Below are positions 40,660 through 49,543 of a stretch of 57,500 bases of DNA, piece by piece. The position numbers and the translations under genes are program-made. Position 1 is the stretch's first letter, and each line of letters opens with the position of its first letter. Source of the stretch: Microbacterium testaceum (lineage in GTDB: Bacteria; Actinomycetota; Actinomycetes; Actinomycetales; Microbacteriaceae); assembly GCF_003075375.1 (NCBI RefSeq), contig NZ_QDFT01000020.1, positions 1 to 57,500 of the forward strand, written 5' to 3'. The notes under the pieces were generated by a model. It had not been told where the DNA came from and did not search any database. It was given only the letters and a program-made list of their open reading frames with translations.

Positions 40660-41355
40660 AACCGATTTCCGGCCGATATCTCACCTCTGAGCTCACCTGC
40701 CCATCGCCAAGCGCTTGAAACGCCCTCATCTGCTCCCGCCTCGCTTTTGGTACGTGTCCAGACCTCGCCGCCAACCGCTCGCTAACGGGATCTGCATTTA
40801 TCGGTCGGCATCCATCGGACGAAGGACGAACCTCCATTCGGATCCACCGACCGTCGAGACCCCTCAAAGGCTCCGGAGTTGCCGAAGCAGGACCGGGGCC
40901 GCAAGATCGCCGCGGCTCTCGGCGGCGGTACAGGTGTCATGCTGATCGAAAAGGTCACGAGGTCGATCTAGGCGATCAGCGTGATCACAGTGGACACTTC
41001 GTCGGCAAGAAGTCCGGCCTCGGCCGTGGGGAGGAAGGAAAAGCTCTCGACGAGCTGGAACGCGACGGGGGCGCACCCGTGATCCGAGACAAGGTACAAC
41101 CGCATCCAGGGCCACCTTGATGCCCCCGATGCCGCCGTCGCGGCTGGCCGGACGGAATGGGCCGGTGGAGCCCGGGAGGCCTGCGACCTTGCCCGCCGTC
41201 AACGAACGGAGAGCACGACACGACTGCGGAGCGCGCGATCGAATCCGTCGCCGAGGCCGCCGCGCGGTCTGGCGACGCGCTGCGGGCCACCGACACGGCC
41301 GCCGCAGATCTCTGGGCATGAGGAGCGTCGCGGCGCGGGACGCGAGCGCGAACGA
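40660..41355. other. 696-bp region without a recognisable gene
   Basis: Short open frames with actinobacterial codon bias exist on both strands and end head-to-head at 40968-40971. One on the plus strand reads KIAAALGGGTGVMLIEKV; one on the minus strand reads YLVSDHGCAPVAFQLVESF. A third short plus-strand frame ends near 41323 (TAERAIESVAEAAARSG). None has a convincing start or known family. They may be relics of genes lost during insertion of the small secreted-protein locus. Confidence 0.35.
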
Positions 41356-42732
41356 CTACAGGATGACGCCGAACTCCTCGGCCAGCGCGGGGAGCTGGGA
41401 GTGCAGCACCGCCGACGCCTCGACGGCGAGCGGGTTGGTCGAGACGCCGTTCTCGTTGACGAGCTTTCCGCCGACGTAGACCTGCGTCAGGTTGCGCAGG
41501 CCGCACGCGAGCACGTAGCTGCGCACCGGGTTCCACAGCGGGCCGACATCGGGCTTGCGCGGGTCGACGACGACGAAGTCGGCGAACTTGCCCACCTCGA
41601 GGCTGCCGACGCGGTCGTCGACACCCATGATCTTGGCACCCCCGAGGGTGTGCAGGCGCAGCACGCGCTCGGGCATCATCGACAGCGGGTCGTGGGTGCG
41701 GGCGCGCTGCATGAACATGCCCATGCGCATGTTCTGCCATGGGTCGGCGACGTCGGTGCAGGCCTGGTCGTCCAGTCCCATACCGACCTTCATGCCCTGC
41801 TCCAGCATCTCGGGCACGTGGGCGATGCCCGACGCGAGTCGCCCGTTCGACGCGGGCTGCCACGACATGCTGGCGCCGCCGGCAGCGGCATCCCGGATGA
41901 TCTCGGGCGTGGTCTGGATGAAGTGGCCGAACATCATGCCCGGCCGCAGCGCTCCGGCGTTCTTGTACAGCTGGAATTTCGTCTGCTGGTGCTCGATCGC
42001 CTCGTACGTCTCGAGGAAGTGCGCCTGATTGGTGACACCGAATCGGTCCATGACCGCCACCTCGATCTCGGCGGCGTCGGGGCGGGTCGACCACTGCACC
42101 TGGCCCATGATCGACGCGCCGAGCGCGATGTCGGGGTCCATCGCGAGGACGTGATCGAGCGAGGCCTCGAACCGGGCGAAGATCTCGTCGTCGGTGCCGA
42201 CGGTGGCGTCCAGCGCGATGGAGTCGACGAAGCGCAGGCCCGCGTCGTGGCATCCGTCGGCCTGCCGGGTGTGCCAGGCGTGATCGCGCAGCTGCCCGCC
42301 GCCGTCGGCGCGTTTGCCGTCGATCATCGGCTCCCACGGCAGCAGCGGGTCGGTGAAGTTGTACGCCGTGGTGACACCGTTGGCGAGGAAATCGAGCGAG
42401 CCGTGCAGCGTCGCCCAGTAGATCTGGTCGGGCGAGGCGTTGTCGAGCACGCTGAACATCGAGGTGCACCAGCCGTAGAGCGTCTGGTCGACGCCGAGTC
42501 CGCGCGAGCCGCTGGTGAAGAGATGGCTGTGCGACGACACGAACCCGGGGGCGACGAACTTGCCGTCGACGTCCAGGGTCTCATCGGCGGTCAGGCCCGG
42601 ATCGGGGTCGCCCGCGCCGATCGCGGCGATGCGTCCGCCCTGGACGAGCATGTATCCGCGTTCGATGTATCCGGGGTCGTCGGTGCCCGCGGGGACCGTG
42701 ATGAGACGTGCGTTGATGACCAGGAGCGACAT
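41356..42732 (-). CDS. Amidohydrolase with intact metal site (COG0402)
   Basis: A 458-aa metal-dependent hydrolase. The metal motifs are present: VAPGFVSSHSHLFTSGS (HxH), TNQAHFLETYEAIEH, GMMFGHFIQTTPEII and KVGMGLDDQACTDVADPWQN (Asp ligand). C-terminal KIMGVDDRVGSLEVGKFADF is the usual composite-domain return. Relatives deaminate or hydrolyse guanine, atrazine, S-adenosylhomocysteine and other N-heterocycles. The ATG at 42732 matches the family start; no strong SD is seen. Contrast with the altered paralog at 27795. Two 70-bp palindromic elements lie upstream. Confidence 0.88.
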   Translation of the reverse strand: MSLLVINARLITVPAGTDDPGYIERGYMLVQGGRIAAIGAGDPDPGLTADETLDVDGKFVAPGFVSSHSHLFTSGSRGLGVDQTLYGWCTSMFSVLDNASPDQIYWATLHGSLDFLANGVTTAYNFTDPLLPWEPMIDGKRADGGGQLRDHAWHTRQADGCHDAGLRFVDSIALDATVGTDDEIFARFEASLDHVLAMDPDIALGASIMGQVQWSTRPDAAEIEVAVMDRFGVTNQAHFLETYEAIEHQQTKFQLYKNAGALRPGMMFGHFIQTTPEIIRDAAAGGASMSWQPASNGRLASGIAHVPEMLEQGMKVGMGLDDQACTDVADPWQNMRMGMFMQRARTHDPLSMMPERVLRLHTLGGAKIMGVDDRVGSLEVGKFADFVVVDPRKPDVGPLWNPVRSYVLACGLRNLTQVYVGGKLVNENGVSTNPLAVEASAVLHSQLPALAEEFGVIL

Positions 42733-42801
42733 GTTGATGACGGTAACAATCGCGTGTTTCCGCGGTGTTCCGGCTGCTTTGCGGGTCGGTGGCGGGGGCT
42801 C

Positions 42802-42871
42802 GTCCCACTTTTCGCGGGGTATGTCCCGCTTATGGCCGCCCCGACGGGGCGCAAGCGACCAAAAGTGGGAC
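42802..42871. repeat. 70-bp nested palindrome, copy 1
   Basis: Outer arms GTCCCACTTTT (42802-42812) and AAAAGTGGGAC (42861-42871) are perfect. Inside is a perfect 7-bp stem CGCCCCG-A-CGGGGCG. A second copy follows 125 bp downstream. Confidence 0.88.
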
Positions 42872-42926
42872 GAGGTCTGCGGGGGTCGGCGCAGGAGCAG
42901 CAGGCAGGGGCGGGGAGGAGGAGGGC

Positions 42927-42996
42927 GTCCCACTTTTCGCGGGGCATGTCCCACTTATGGCCGCCCCGACGGGGCGCAAGTGACCAAAAGTGGGAC
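42927..42996. repeat. 70-bp nested palindrome, copy 2
   Basis: Same outer (42927-42937/42986-42996) and inner arms as copy 1 with three base changes. It ends 22 bp before the stop of the esterase gene at 43018. Confidence 0.88.
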
Positions 42997-43017
42997 AAGG
43001 TCCGCGGGACGATCGCC

Positions 43018-44016
43018 TCAGGCGAACGCCGCGCGCACGGCCGGCGCGACCTGCGCCAGCACCTCGTCGCGCGCGGGCGTCGACGGGAACACCAGGAACA
43101 GGTGCGGCACCCCCGCGCGACGCACGAACGTGACGGGGACCCCGGATGCCGTGAGCCGGCCGGCGTAGTCCCCCGCCTCGTCGACGAGCGGGTCGACGGC
43201 GGCCGCGACGATCACCGCGGGTGCCGAGCCGGCCAGGTCGTGGGCACGCAGCGGCGCCGCCTCGACAGGGACGACGACCGGAGCGCCACCGCCCGCCGCC
43301 GGAGCTCGACCGCCGGCACCGCCGCCCGCGGCATCCCCGACGTACAGCCCCCAGTACCACTGCATCCCCTTCGCCGTCAGCGGCAGGTTCTCGGTGTGGG
43401 CGCGGTAACTCGGGCGGCTCGGATCGGGGGCGTCGAGCACCGGGCACAGCAGCACCTGGACGCGGATGCCGGGAGCCCGCCCCTCCCGCGCGCGCAACGC
43501 CAGCGCGGCGGCGAGGTTGCCGCCCGCGCTGTGCCCCGCGACGCCGAGGAGCGCGGGGTCGACCAGCCCTCCCGCGCCGGAGGCGGCGAAGCGCAGCGCG
43601 CGCTCGAGGTCGTCGAGTCCGGCCGGAAAGGGGTGCTCCGGCGCGAGCCGGTAGTCGACGCTCAACACCTGCGTTCCCGTCGTCGCGGCGAGCGCGCGGC
43701 ACAGCGCGTCGTTGTTGTCGAGGTCGCCCGCGACCCATCCCCCACCGTGGGCGAAGACGAGCGTCCCCCGGTGCGCCGCGCGAGGCCGGTACAGGCGCAG
43801 GGCGAGTCCGTCGGCATCCAGGTCGATCGATTCGAGGGTCTCGTCGTCGGGCAGGCGCACCCAGGACGGGTTCGCGCGTAGCTCGGCCAGGCGCGTCGCG
43901 TCGTCGGCGTCGGCGTCGGTGGCGCCCGAGGGGATCGTCCCCGCCTGCGCGGCCAGGCGCGCGAGATGCGCGCGCACGTCGGGGTCGGTGATGGCGGGAT
44001 GGACGGCAGCGGTCAC
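43018..44016 (-). CDS. Alpha/beta hydrolase, hormone-sensitive lipase family
   Basis: A 332-aa esterase-like protein. It has the HSL oxyanion motif TLVFAHGGGWVAGDLDNND, DYRLAPEHPFPAGLDD, the nucleophile elbow VAGHSAGGNLAAALALR, an acid in AAVDPLVDEAGDYA and the catalytic His in VPHLFLVFP. The GTG at 44016 has AAGGATTTCC directly upstream and is preferred over longer readings. Such enzymes hydrolyse short acyl esters or amides. It may share transcription with the amidohydrolase gene, but the 70-bp palindromes intervene. Confidence 0.9.
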   Translation of the reverse strand: MTAAVHPAITDPDVRAHLARLAAQAGTIPSGATDADADDATRLAELRANPSWVRLPDDETLESIDLDADGLALRLYRPRAAHRGTLVFAHGGGWVAGDLDNNDALCRALAATTGTQVLSVDYRLAPEHPFPAGLDDLERALRFAASGAGGLVDPALLGVAGHSAGGNLAAALALRAREGRAPGIRVQVLLCPVLDAPDPSRPSYRAHTENLPLTAKGMQWYWGLYVGDAAGGGAGGRAPAAGGGAPVVVPVEAAPLRAHDLAGSAPAVIVAAAVDPLVDEAGDYAGRLTASGVPVTFVRRAGVPHLFLVFPSTPARDEVLAQVAPAVRAAFA

Positions 44017-44190
44017 GGAAATCCTTGGGGAGGACGGGTCGGAATGCTTCGAGCGTAGGGTCGCGGATGCCGGTATCCCCCCGCCCGCGCGCACACTTCA
44101 CGCTGCGGAAACACGCGCGTCGCCGAGCGCGGCGACGTCGGGCGTACCGTGACGGCCGAGGGCGCGCCCGACGCCCGCGGAAGGGATGCC

Positions 44191-44898
44191 ATGTCGCAGC
44201 GCGTCATCGTCACGGGAGGGTCGGGCGGCATCGGCGCCGCGATCGTCGAGAGGTTCGTCGGCGACGGCGCCCGGGTCGCGGTGCTGGATCGCCGCCCGCC
44301 GGTCGGCGACTCGGCATCCCTCTTCTTCGACGTCGACCTGCGCGATCCCCTCGACACCCGCCGCGCGGTGGGCGAGGCGATCACCGCCCTGGACGGCGTC
44401 GACGTGCTCGTCAACTGCGCCGGGGTGTTCCAGCACGCCTCGCTGCTCGACATCACCGTCGACGACTGGGACCTGGTGCTCGAGGTCAACGCGCGCGCGA
44501 CGCTGGTGACGATGCAGGCCGTCGCCCCCGCCATGCTCGACGCCCGCGGCGGCGCGATCGTCAACATCGCGAGCATGGCCGCCAAGCACGGCGGCGGTGG
44601 CGAGGGCCACTACGCCGCCTCGAAGGCCGCGGTCGTCGCCCTCACGCGCGCCGGAGCGCAGGAATGGGGATGCCACGGCATCACCGTGAACGCCGTCTGC
44701 CCCGGGTACGTCCTGACCGACATGGGCGCCGACACCCGCTCCGAGGCCGACATCGCCGCCTGGAGCGCGCGCTCGCCCCTGGGAAGACTCGGGATGCCGC
44801 AGGACGTCGCCGGAGTGACCCACTTCCTCGCCTCACCAGCCGGCGGGTACCTCACGGGTCAGGCGATCAACGTCACCGGCGGCATGATCATGCACTGA
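44191..44898 (+). CDS. Short-chain dehydrogenase/reductase
   Basis: A 235-aa classical SDR. It has TGGSGGIGAAIVERF (cofactor-binding glycine motif), VDVLVNCAGVF, the catalytic Ser region IVNIASMAAKHGG, the YAASK catalytic motif and the closing VNAVCPGYVLTDMG, then GQAINVTGGM. It should oxidise or reduce a hydroxyl/keto group with NAD(P)(H). The ATG at 44191 has GGAAGGGATG upstream; an upstream in-frame GTG (44149) is less likely. Divergent from the esterase gene, across about 170 bp. Substrate unknown. Confidence 0.92.
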   Translation: MSQRVIVTGGSGGIGAAIVERFVGDGARVAVLDRRPPVGDSASLFFDVDLRDPLDTRRAVGEAITALDGVDVLVNCAGVFQHASLLDITVDDWDLVLEVNARATLVTMQAVAPAMLDARGGAIVNIASMAAKHGGGGEGHYAASKAAVVALTRAGAQEWGCHGITVNAVCPGYVLTDMGADTRSEADIAAWSARSPLGRLGMPQDVAGVTHFLASPAGGYLTGQAINVTGGMIMH

Positions 44899-44939
44899 CG
44901 GCCGCGGCCGAGTGAGTGTCGACGGGGTGGGCCGGGTGA

Positions 44940-45128
44940 CGTGTCCACCCGAGGCTGAAAGGTCACGGTGACCTCGTCAACGGCGCCGCCTCGGTCGGCA
45001 ACGCGATCATTCAGAATGAGGATGCTCTCCTCGCCCTCCCAGGCGGTGGGGCGCTCACCCTCGGCGGTGGCGCAGCGGCCGGTGAGCGAATCGAGATCGT
45101 CAGAGTCATTTTGAAGGAGACGCCATGA
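44940..45128 (+). pseudogene. C-terminal relic of a secreted polymorphic toxin
   Basis: A 62-codon open stretch without a start, closed upstream by TGA (44937-44939). From about 44967 it reads GDLVNGAASVGNAIIQNEDA, then LLALPGGGALTLGGGAAAGE. This matches the hydrophobic 'NGxASxGNAxIQ' pretoxin segment of actinobacterial secreted (type VII-type) toxins, here with internal deletion. Its stop overlaps the Imm1-like gene start (ATGA). The rest of the toxin is gone, so it is a remnant; the toxin class is inferred from this one segment. Confidence 0.6.
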
Positions 45129-45607
45129 GTCAGCGGTTCTCCTACACGATGGACGGGAGCTCGACGGAGTTCGGGAGCGGCTTGCGCTCACCGAAAGAAG
45201 AGTTCGCGCATCTCCTCCGTCTGTTGCGCGAAGGTAAGCGCTCGACATTCATCGTCGGCCCCATCCCGGACGGCGTGCACTTCGTCGACCATATCCAGTA
45301 CGGCGACCGGTCAGCCTATCTTCAATGCGCCGGAACCGCCGAAACGATGACGATCGAATGGCACCGCGTCGATGACGATGGCCAGGACCGTCACTACATC
45401 GTCGGCCGAGGAGGCGACCACTCCGGCGAACCGGACGTCGAGATCCCCTTCTTCAACGGGACGCGGACAGCCACGGTCTACCCCGACGAAGTCTTCGCCC
45501 TCGATGAGGCCACCGATATCTTCTTCTCCTGTTACGAGACCGAAACGCTTCCCCCCTCCTACGCCACCAGATTGTTCGATCTCGCGTGGCCGAAGCCGCA
45601 ATCATGA
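45125..45607 (+). CDS. Imm1-like immunity protein
   Basis: A 160-aa acidic cytoplasmic protein. Its C-terminal half (PDVEIPFFNGTRTATVYPDE, FALDEATDIFFSCYET, PSYATRLFD) follows the Imm1 pattern of immunity proteins for secreted nucleases and deaminases. The ATG at 45125 has GAAGGAGACG upstream and overlaps the stop of the toxin relic by 4 bp. The partner toxin is broken, so it is an orphan immunity gene. GC content is lower than in the neighbours. The family call rests on short pattern similarity. Confidence 0.6.
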   Translation: MSQRFSYTMDGSSTEFGSGLRSPKEEFAHLLRLLREGKRSTFIVGPIPDGVHFVDHIQYGDRSAYLQCAGTAETMTIEWHRVDDDGQDRHYIVGRGGDHSGEPDVEIPFFNGTRTATVYPDEVFALDEATDIFFSCYETETLPPSYATRLFDLAWPKPQS

Positions 45608-45819
45608 TGCTTCGATTCGACAGCGCGCGACATGCGGAACAGACCGCAGAGGCGTTCGACGCGGTCGAGTGTCGCGCGGCTCTGGGCCTGACGTCCCCGG
45701 CAGCCGTCGCGGCATCCCTCCCCCGTGTGTCACCGTGTGACGCGAGCCGGACGGCATCGACAGCCCGGCGTGGCAGCGTGGAGCGGGCACTCCGTCATCG
45801 AGACCGCCCGGGAGAGACC

Positions 45820-46170
45820 ATGTCCGAGTACTTCGACCGCACCGCCGACAAGACCTACACGAAGGTCTACAAGAACGAGACGCCCGACATCCTCGCCGCG
45901 TTCGCCGCGTTCGATCAGGCCGTGTTCGCCCCCGAGGGTCGCGCCATCCCCCTGAAGTTCCGCGAGCTCATCGCCCTGGCCGTCGGCATCACGACGCAGT
46001 GCGTGTATTGCATCGACGGGCACTCGCAGAACGCCGTCAAGGCCGGCGCGACCGAGGCCGAGTTGGCCGAGGCCGCCTGGGTGGCCACCGCGATCCGCGC
46101 GGGCGGCGGCTACGCGCACGGACGCCTCGCCTTCAAGCTCGGCGAGGACGCCCGCCCCCACCAGCACTGA
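45820..46170 (+). CDS. AhpD/carboxymuconolactone decarboxylase-family protein
   Basis: A 116-aa protein with the AhpD core: LKFRELIALAVGITTQCVYC, with the CxxC pair and nearby His in CIDGHSQNAVKAGA. Some relatives reduce peroxides through the CxxC pair; others decarboxylate gamma-carboxymuconolactone. The Cys pair favours a thiol-redox role. The ATG at 45820 has GGGAGAGACC upstream; the in-frame extension upstream overlaps the region after Imm1 and is not conserved-looking. It lies 2 bp before the M20 gene, so they are cotranscribed. Confidence 0.88.
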   Translation: MSEYFDRTADKTYTKVYKNETPDILAAFAAFDQAVFAPEGRAIPLKFRELIALAVGITTQCVYCIDGHSQNAVKAGATEAELAEAAWVATAIRAGGGYAHGRLAFKLGEDARPHQH

Positions 46171-46172
46171 CG

Positions 46173-47450
46173 ATGTCGCCCCTCGAGGCCGAGGCGCTGG
46201 ACTTCGTCCGCGCGTTGATCCGCATCGACAGCGTCAACACGGGCGACGCCGCGACCATCGGCGACGGCGAGACGCGGGCCGCCCTGTTCGTGCAGGCGCA
46301 GCTCGAAGAGGTCGGCTACGAGACCGTGCTGGTCGAGCCGCGACCCGGTCGGGCCAGCGTCGTCGCGCGCCTGGCCGGATCGGACCCGGATGCCGGAGCC
46401 CTCGTCGCCCACGCGCACCTCGACGTCGTCCCGGTGGATGCCGCCGACTGGACGCACCCGCCGTTCGGGGCCGAGATCCACGACGGCGTGCTCTACGGGC
46501 GCGGCGCCGTCGACATGAAGAACTTCGCCGGGATGCTGCTGGCGATCGCCCGGTCGTTCCGGCGGGACGGGATCGTTCCCCGCCGCGACCTCATCTTCGC
46601 GTTCTTCGCCGACGAAGAGGCCGGCGGCGTGTGGGGCGCGCGCTGGATCGTGCAGAACCGGCCCGAGCTGTTCGCCGGGGCGACCGAAGCGCTGAGCGAA
46701 GTGGGCGGATTCTCGATCCCGCTGCCCGGCGACCGCCGCGCCTACCTGGTCGCCACGGCCGAGAAGGGCGTGTCGACCGCGACCATCACCGCGCGCGGGC
46801 GCGCCGCCCACGGCTCCCGCCCCACCGCCGACAACGCCGTCGTGCGCCTGGCCCGCGCGGTCGGCGCCGTCGGCGCGCACACCTTTCCCGTCGTCCGCAC
46901 CGCGACCCTCGAGCGGTTCGTCGAGACGTGGGAGCGCGCGGGCGGACGCTTCGGCGACCTGGGGTTCGCGGCATCCCTCATCGATGCGGGCATGCGCAAC
47001 ACCGCCTCGCCCACCGTGCTCGCCGCGGGCGGCAAGGCCAATGTCATCCCCGCCTCGGCGAGCGCGACGCTGGACGTGCGCATCGTGCCCGGGCAGCACG
47101 ACGCGGTGCGCGCGGAGCTCGCCGAGGTCGTCGGCGACGACGTCGAGGTGACCTGGGCGCGTGACATCGAGGCCATCGAGTCCCCCGTCGACGCTCCCCT
47201 GGTCGACGTGCTGCAGCGCGCGATCGGCGCCGAGGATCCCGAGGGGGTCGTCGTGCCGTACCTGCTGCCGGCGAGCACCGACAACAAGCACCTCAGCCGC
47301 CTCGGCATCCGCGGGTACGGCTTCGTGCCGCTGCGTGTGCCCGCCGACTTCGACGTGTTCGGGCAGTTCCACGCCGCGGACGAGCGCGTGCCCGTCGATG
47401 CCCTGCACTTCGGCACGCGCGTGACCGCGCGCATCCTGCGCGAGGCCTGA
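46173..47450 (+). CDS. M20-family metallo-amidohydrolase (ArgE/DapE type)
   Basis: A 425-aa zinc hydrolase with the M20 pattern: VAHAHLDVVPVDAADWTHPP (His ligand and catalytic Asp), YGRGAVDMKNFAGMLLA (bridging Asp), FFADEEAGGVWGA (catalytic Glu pair) and ALSEVGGFSIPL. The dimerisation-domain stretch TARGRAAHGSRPTADNA follows. Such enzymes hydrolyse N-acyl or N-carbamoyl amino acids and peptides in the cytoplasm. The ATG at 46173 follows the AhpD-like gene by 2 bp. The polar amino-acid ABC importer just downstream may bring in its substrate. Confidence 0.92.
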   Translation: MSPLEAEALDFVRALIRIDSVNTGDAATIGDGETRAALFVQAQLEEVGYETVLVEPRPGRASVVARLAGSDPDAGALVAHAHLDVVPVDAADWTHPPFGAEIHDGVLYGRGAVDMKNFAGMLLAIARSFRRDGIVPRRDLIFAFFADEEAGGVWGARWIVQNRPELFAGATEALSEVGGFSIPLPGDRRAYLVATAEKGVSTATITARGRAAHGSRPTADNAVVRLARAVGAVGAHTFPVVRTATLERFVETWERAGGRFGDLGFAASLIDAGMRNTASPTVLAAGGKANVIPASASATLDVRIVPGQHDAVRAELAEVVGDDVEVTWARDIEAIESPVDAPLVDVLQRAIGAEDPEGVVVPYLLPASTDNKHLSRLGIRGYGFVPLRVPADFDVFGQFHAADERVPVDALHFGTRVTARILREA

Positions 47451-47659
47451 GCGGGCGGTCGGCGCCGCGCGGCGTGCACCGGCCGTACCCGATGCCGCGG
47501 CACGCCGTCCACCGTGTTACCGCCCGAGGCGTCGCATTGCGATGCGTGGCAGGTCGTTTCGACGTGTGAACGGCCGCCTCGCGGCGCCCTTCGGCGCCGT
47601 CGTACCGTGACGCAACCCACCGGCGTCCCGCGCCGTACCGCCCTTGCGAGGAGCACGTC

Positions 47660-48703
47660 ATGACCACCACCGCGCCGGCACCCGCCGACCGCACGGCGAC
47701 GCCCGCCGGATCGACCGCCAAGGTCGACCTGGGGACGATCACCGTGGTCCCCACCCGTCACTGGTGGCGCTGGATCCTCAGCGCCCTGCTGCTGTTCGTC
47801 GTCGCCCAGTTCGCCTGGAGTCTCGTCACGAACGACCGGTACATGTGGGACACCTTCGCGCAGTACTTCTTCTCGGAGCCGGTGCTGATCGGTATCGGCT
47901 ACACCCTGAGCCTGACGGCGATCTCGGCGGTCGTCGGCTTCGCCCTCGGCACGGTCCTGGCCCTCGGCCGCCTGTCGGCCTCGCCGCTGCTGAACGCCGT
48001 GGCCTGGGGGTACATCTGGTTCTTCCGCTCGGTGCCCCTCGTGGTGCAGATCATCGTCTGGTACAACCTCGGCTACCTGTACCCGACCCTGGGCCTGGGC
48101 ACCCCCTTCACGACGGACTTCTGGATCGTGGAGTTCCCCACCGTCCAGCTGGTCAGCGCCTTCGCCGCCGCGATCCTGGGCCTGGGCCTGCACCAGGCGG
48201 CCTACTCGGCCGAGATCATCCGCGGCGGTCTCGTCTCGGTCGACCCGGGGCAGCACGAGGCGGCCGCCGCCCTCGGCATCCCGGCATCCCGTCGGCTGTT
48301 CCGCATCATCCTTCCGCAGGCGATGCGCTCGATCGTGCCGAACGCCACGAACGAGGTGATCGGCCTGGTCAAGGGCGCGTCGGTGGTCTTCGTCATCGCG
48401 ATCCCCGAGCTGTTCTACGCCGTCCAGGTGATCTACAACCGCAACAGCCGGGTGATCCCGCTGCTGCTCGTCGCGGTGATCTGGTACACGCTCATCACCA
48501 CGATCCTCAGCGTCGCGCAGTACTACATCGAGCGGTACTACGCCCGCGGCTCGGCCCGCGCCCTGCCGCCGACGCCCGTGCAGCGCACCCGCCGCTGGGT
48601 GGCCGCGCAATGGGCGCGCCTGGGCGACGACGACGCCCCGCCCGGTCCGAAGAGGCGAACGGATGCCGCGCGCCCGGCGCCCGAGAAGGGAATCCCGGCA
48701 TGA
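47660..48703 (+). CDS. Polar amino-acid-type ABC transporter permease
   Basis: A 347-aa permease of the HisM/GlnP family. GIGYTLSLTAISAVVGFALG, FFRSVPLVVQIIVWYNLGYL and the coupling region GLVSVDPGQHEAAAALGIP with FRIILPQAMRSIVPNATNEV are typical. About 30 N-terminal residues are Ala/Thr-rich, and the C-terminal tail is long, polar and Pro/Arg-rich, longer than usual. The ATG at 47660 has GCGAGGAGCAC upstream. One permease gene only, so it likely forms a homodimer. The next start overlaps by ATGA. Confidence 0.93.
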   Translation: MTTTAPAPADRTATPAGSTAKVDLGTITVVPTRHWWRWILSALLLFVVAQFAWSLVTNDRYMWDTFAQYFFSEPVLIGIGYTLSLTAISAVVGFALGTVLALGRLSASPLLNAVAWGYIWFFRSVPLVVQIIVWYNLGYLYPTLGLGTPFTTDFWIVEFPTVQLVSAFAAAILGLGLHQAAYSAEIIRGGLVSVDPGQHEAAAALGIPASRRLFRIILPQAMRSIVPNATNEVIGLVKGASVVFVIAIPELFYAVQVIYNRNSRVIPLLLVAVIWYTLITTILSVAQYYIERYYARGSARALPPTPVQRTRRWVAAQWARLGDDDAPPGPKRRTDAARPAPEKGIPA

Positions 48704-49482
48704 CCACCGCAACCGCCACCCGGGGTCTCGTCGAGATCCACAACGTGCGCAAGAGCTTCCACGGCACCGAGGTGTTGAAGGGAATCGACCTGACCGTGCA
48801 GCCCGGCGAGGTGGTCGCGCTGCTCGGCCCCAGCGGGTCGGGAAAGTCCACGCTGCTGCGCACCATCAACCACCTCGAGACCGTGGATGCCGGATCGGTC
48901 ACCGTCGACGGCGAGTTCATCGGCTACGAGCTGCGCCACGGCAAGCTCCACGAGCTGCGCGAACGCGAAATCCTGCGCCGTCGCACGGAGGTCGGGATCG
49001 TGTTCCAGAACTTCCACCTGTTCCCCCACCTGACGGCGCTCGAGAACGTCACCGAGGCGCCACTCGCCCTGAAGCGCCTGGGCAAGGACGACGCCGCCGA
49101 GCTCGCCCGCGGTCTGCTCGACCGCGTCGGGCTCGCTCACAAGGCCGACGCGTACCCGCGCCAGTTGTCGGGCGGCCAGCAGCAGCGCGTCGCCATCGCC
49201 CGCGCGCTCGCGCTGCAGCCCAAGGTGCTGCTGTTCGACGAGCCGACGAGCGCCCTCGACCCCGAATTGGTGGGCGAAGTGCTCGACGTCATCCGCGACC
49301 TGGCGAAGCTCGGCACGACGCTCGTCATCGTGACGCACGAGATCGGCTTCGCGCGGGAGGTCGCCGACGGCGTCGTTTTCCTCGACGACGGGCACGTCAT
49401 CGAACAGGGCGCTCCCGACGAGGTGCTGACGCGTCCGCAGCACCCGCGCACCCGCGAGTTCCTCGCCAAGGTGCTCGGCTGA
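48700..49482 (+). CDS. Polar amino-acid-type ABC transporter ATPase (GlnQ/HisP type)
   Basis: A 260-aa ATPase with Walker [18 protein letters not shown]-loop [20 protein letters not shown], signature [15 protein letters not shown], Walker [21 protein letters not shown] and switch [15 protein letters not shown]. These are the hallmarks of GlnQ/HisP-type ATPases for amino acids and derivatives. The ATG overlaps the permease stop by 4 bp; the binding-protein gene follows after 61 bp. Confidence 0.95.
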   Translation: MTTATATRGLVEIHNVRKSFHGTEVLKGIDLTVQPGEVVALLGPSGSGKSTLLRTINHLETVDAGSVTVDGEFIGYELRHGKLHELREREILRRRTEVGIVFQNFHLFPHLTALENVTEAPLALKRLGKDDAAELARGLLDRVGLAHKADAYPRQLSGGQQQRVAIARALALQPKVLLFDEPTSALDPELVGEVLDVIRDLAKLGTTLVIVTHEIGFAREVADGVVFLDDGHVIEQGAPDEVLTRPQHPRTREFLAKVLG

Positions 49483-49543
49483 CGCCGCACCCCCTCTCAC
49501 CAGACTCACCCGCACCCGCACACACACCACCAGGAGACACAGT

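Noticed and set aside
41401..43881. An 826-codon plus-strand frame
   Set aside because: It is antisense to an amidohydrolase and an esterase with intact catalytic motifs and shows no domain of its own.
45586..45819. N-terminal extension of the AhpD-like protein back to the Imm1 gene
   Set aside because: The added residues are not family-like and a good SD precedes ATG 45820.
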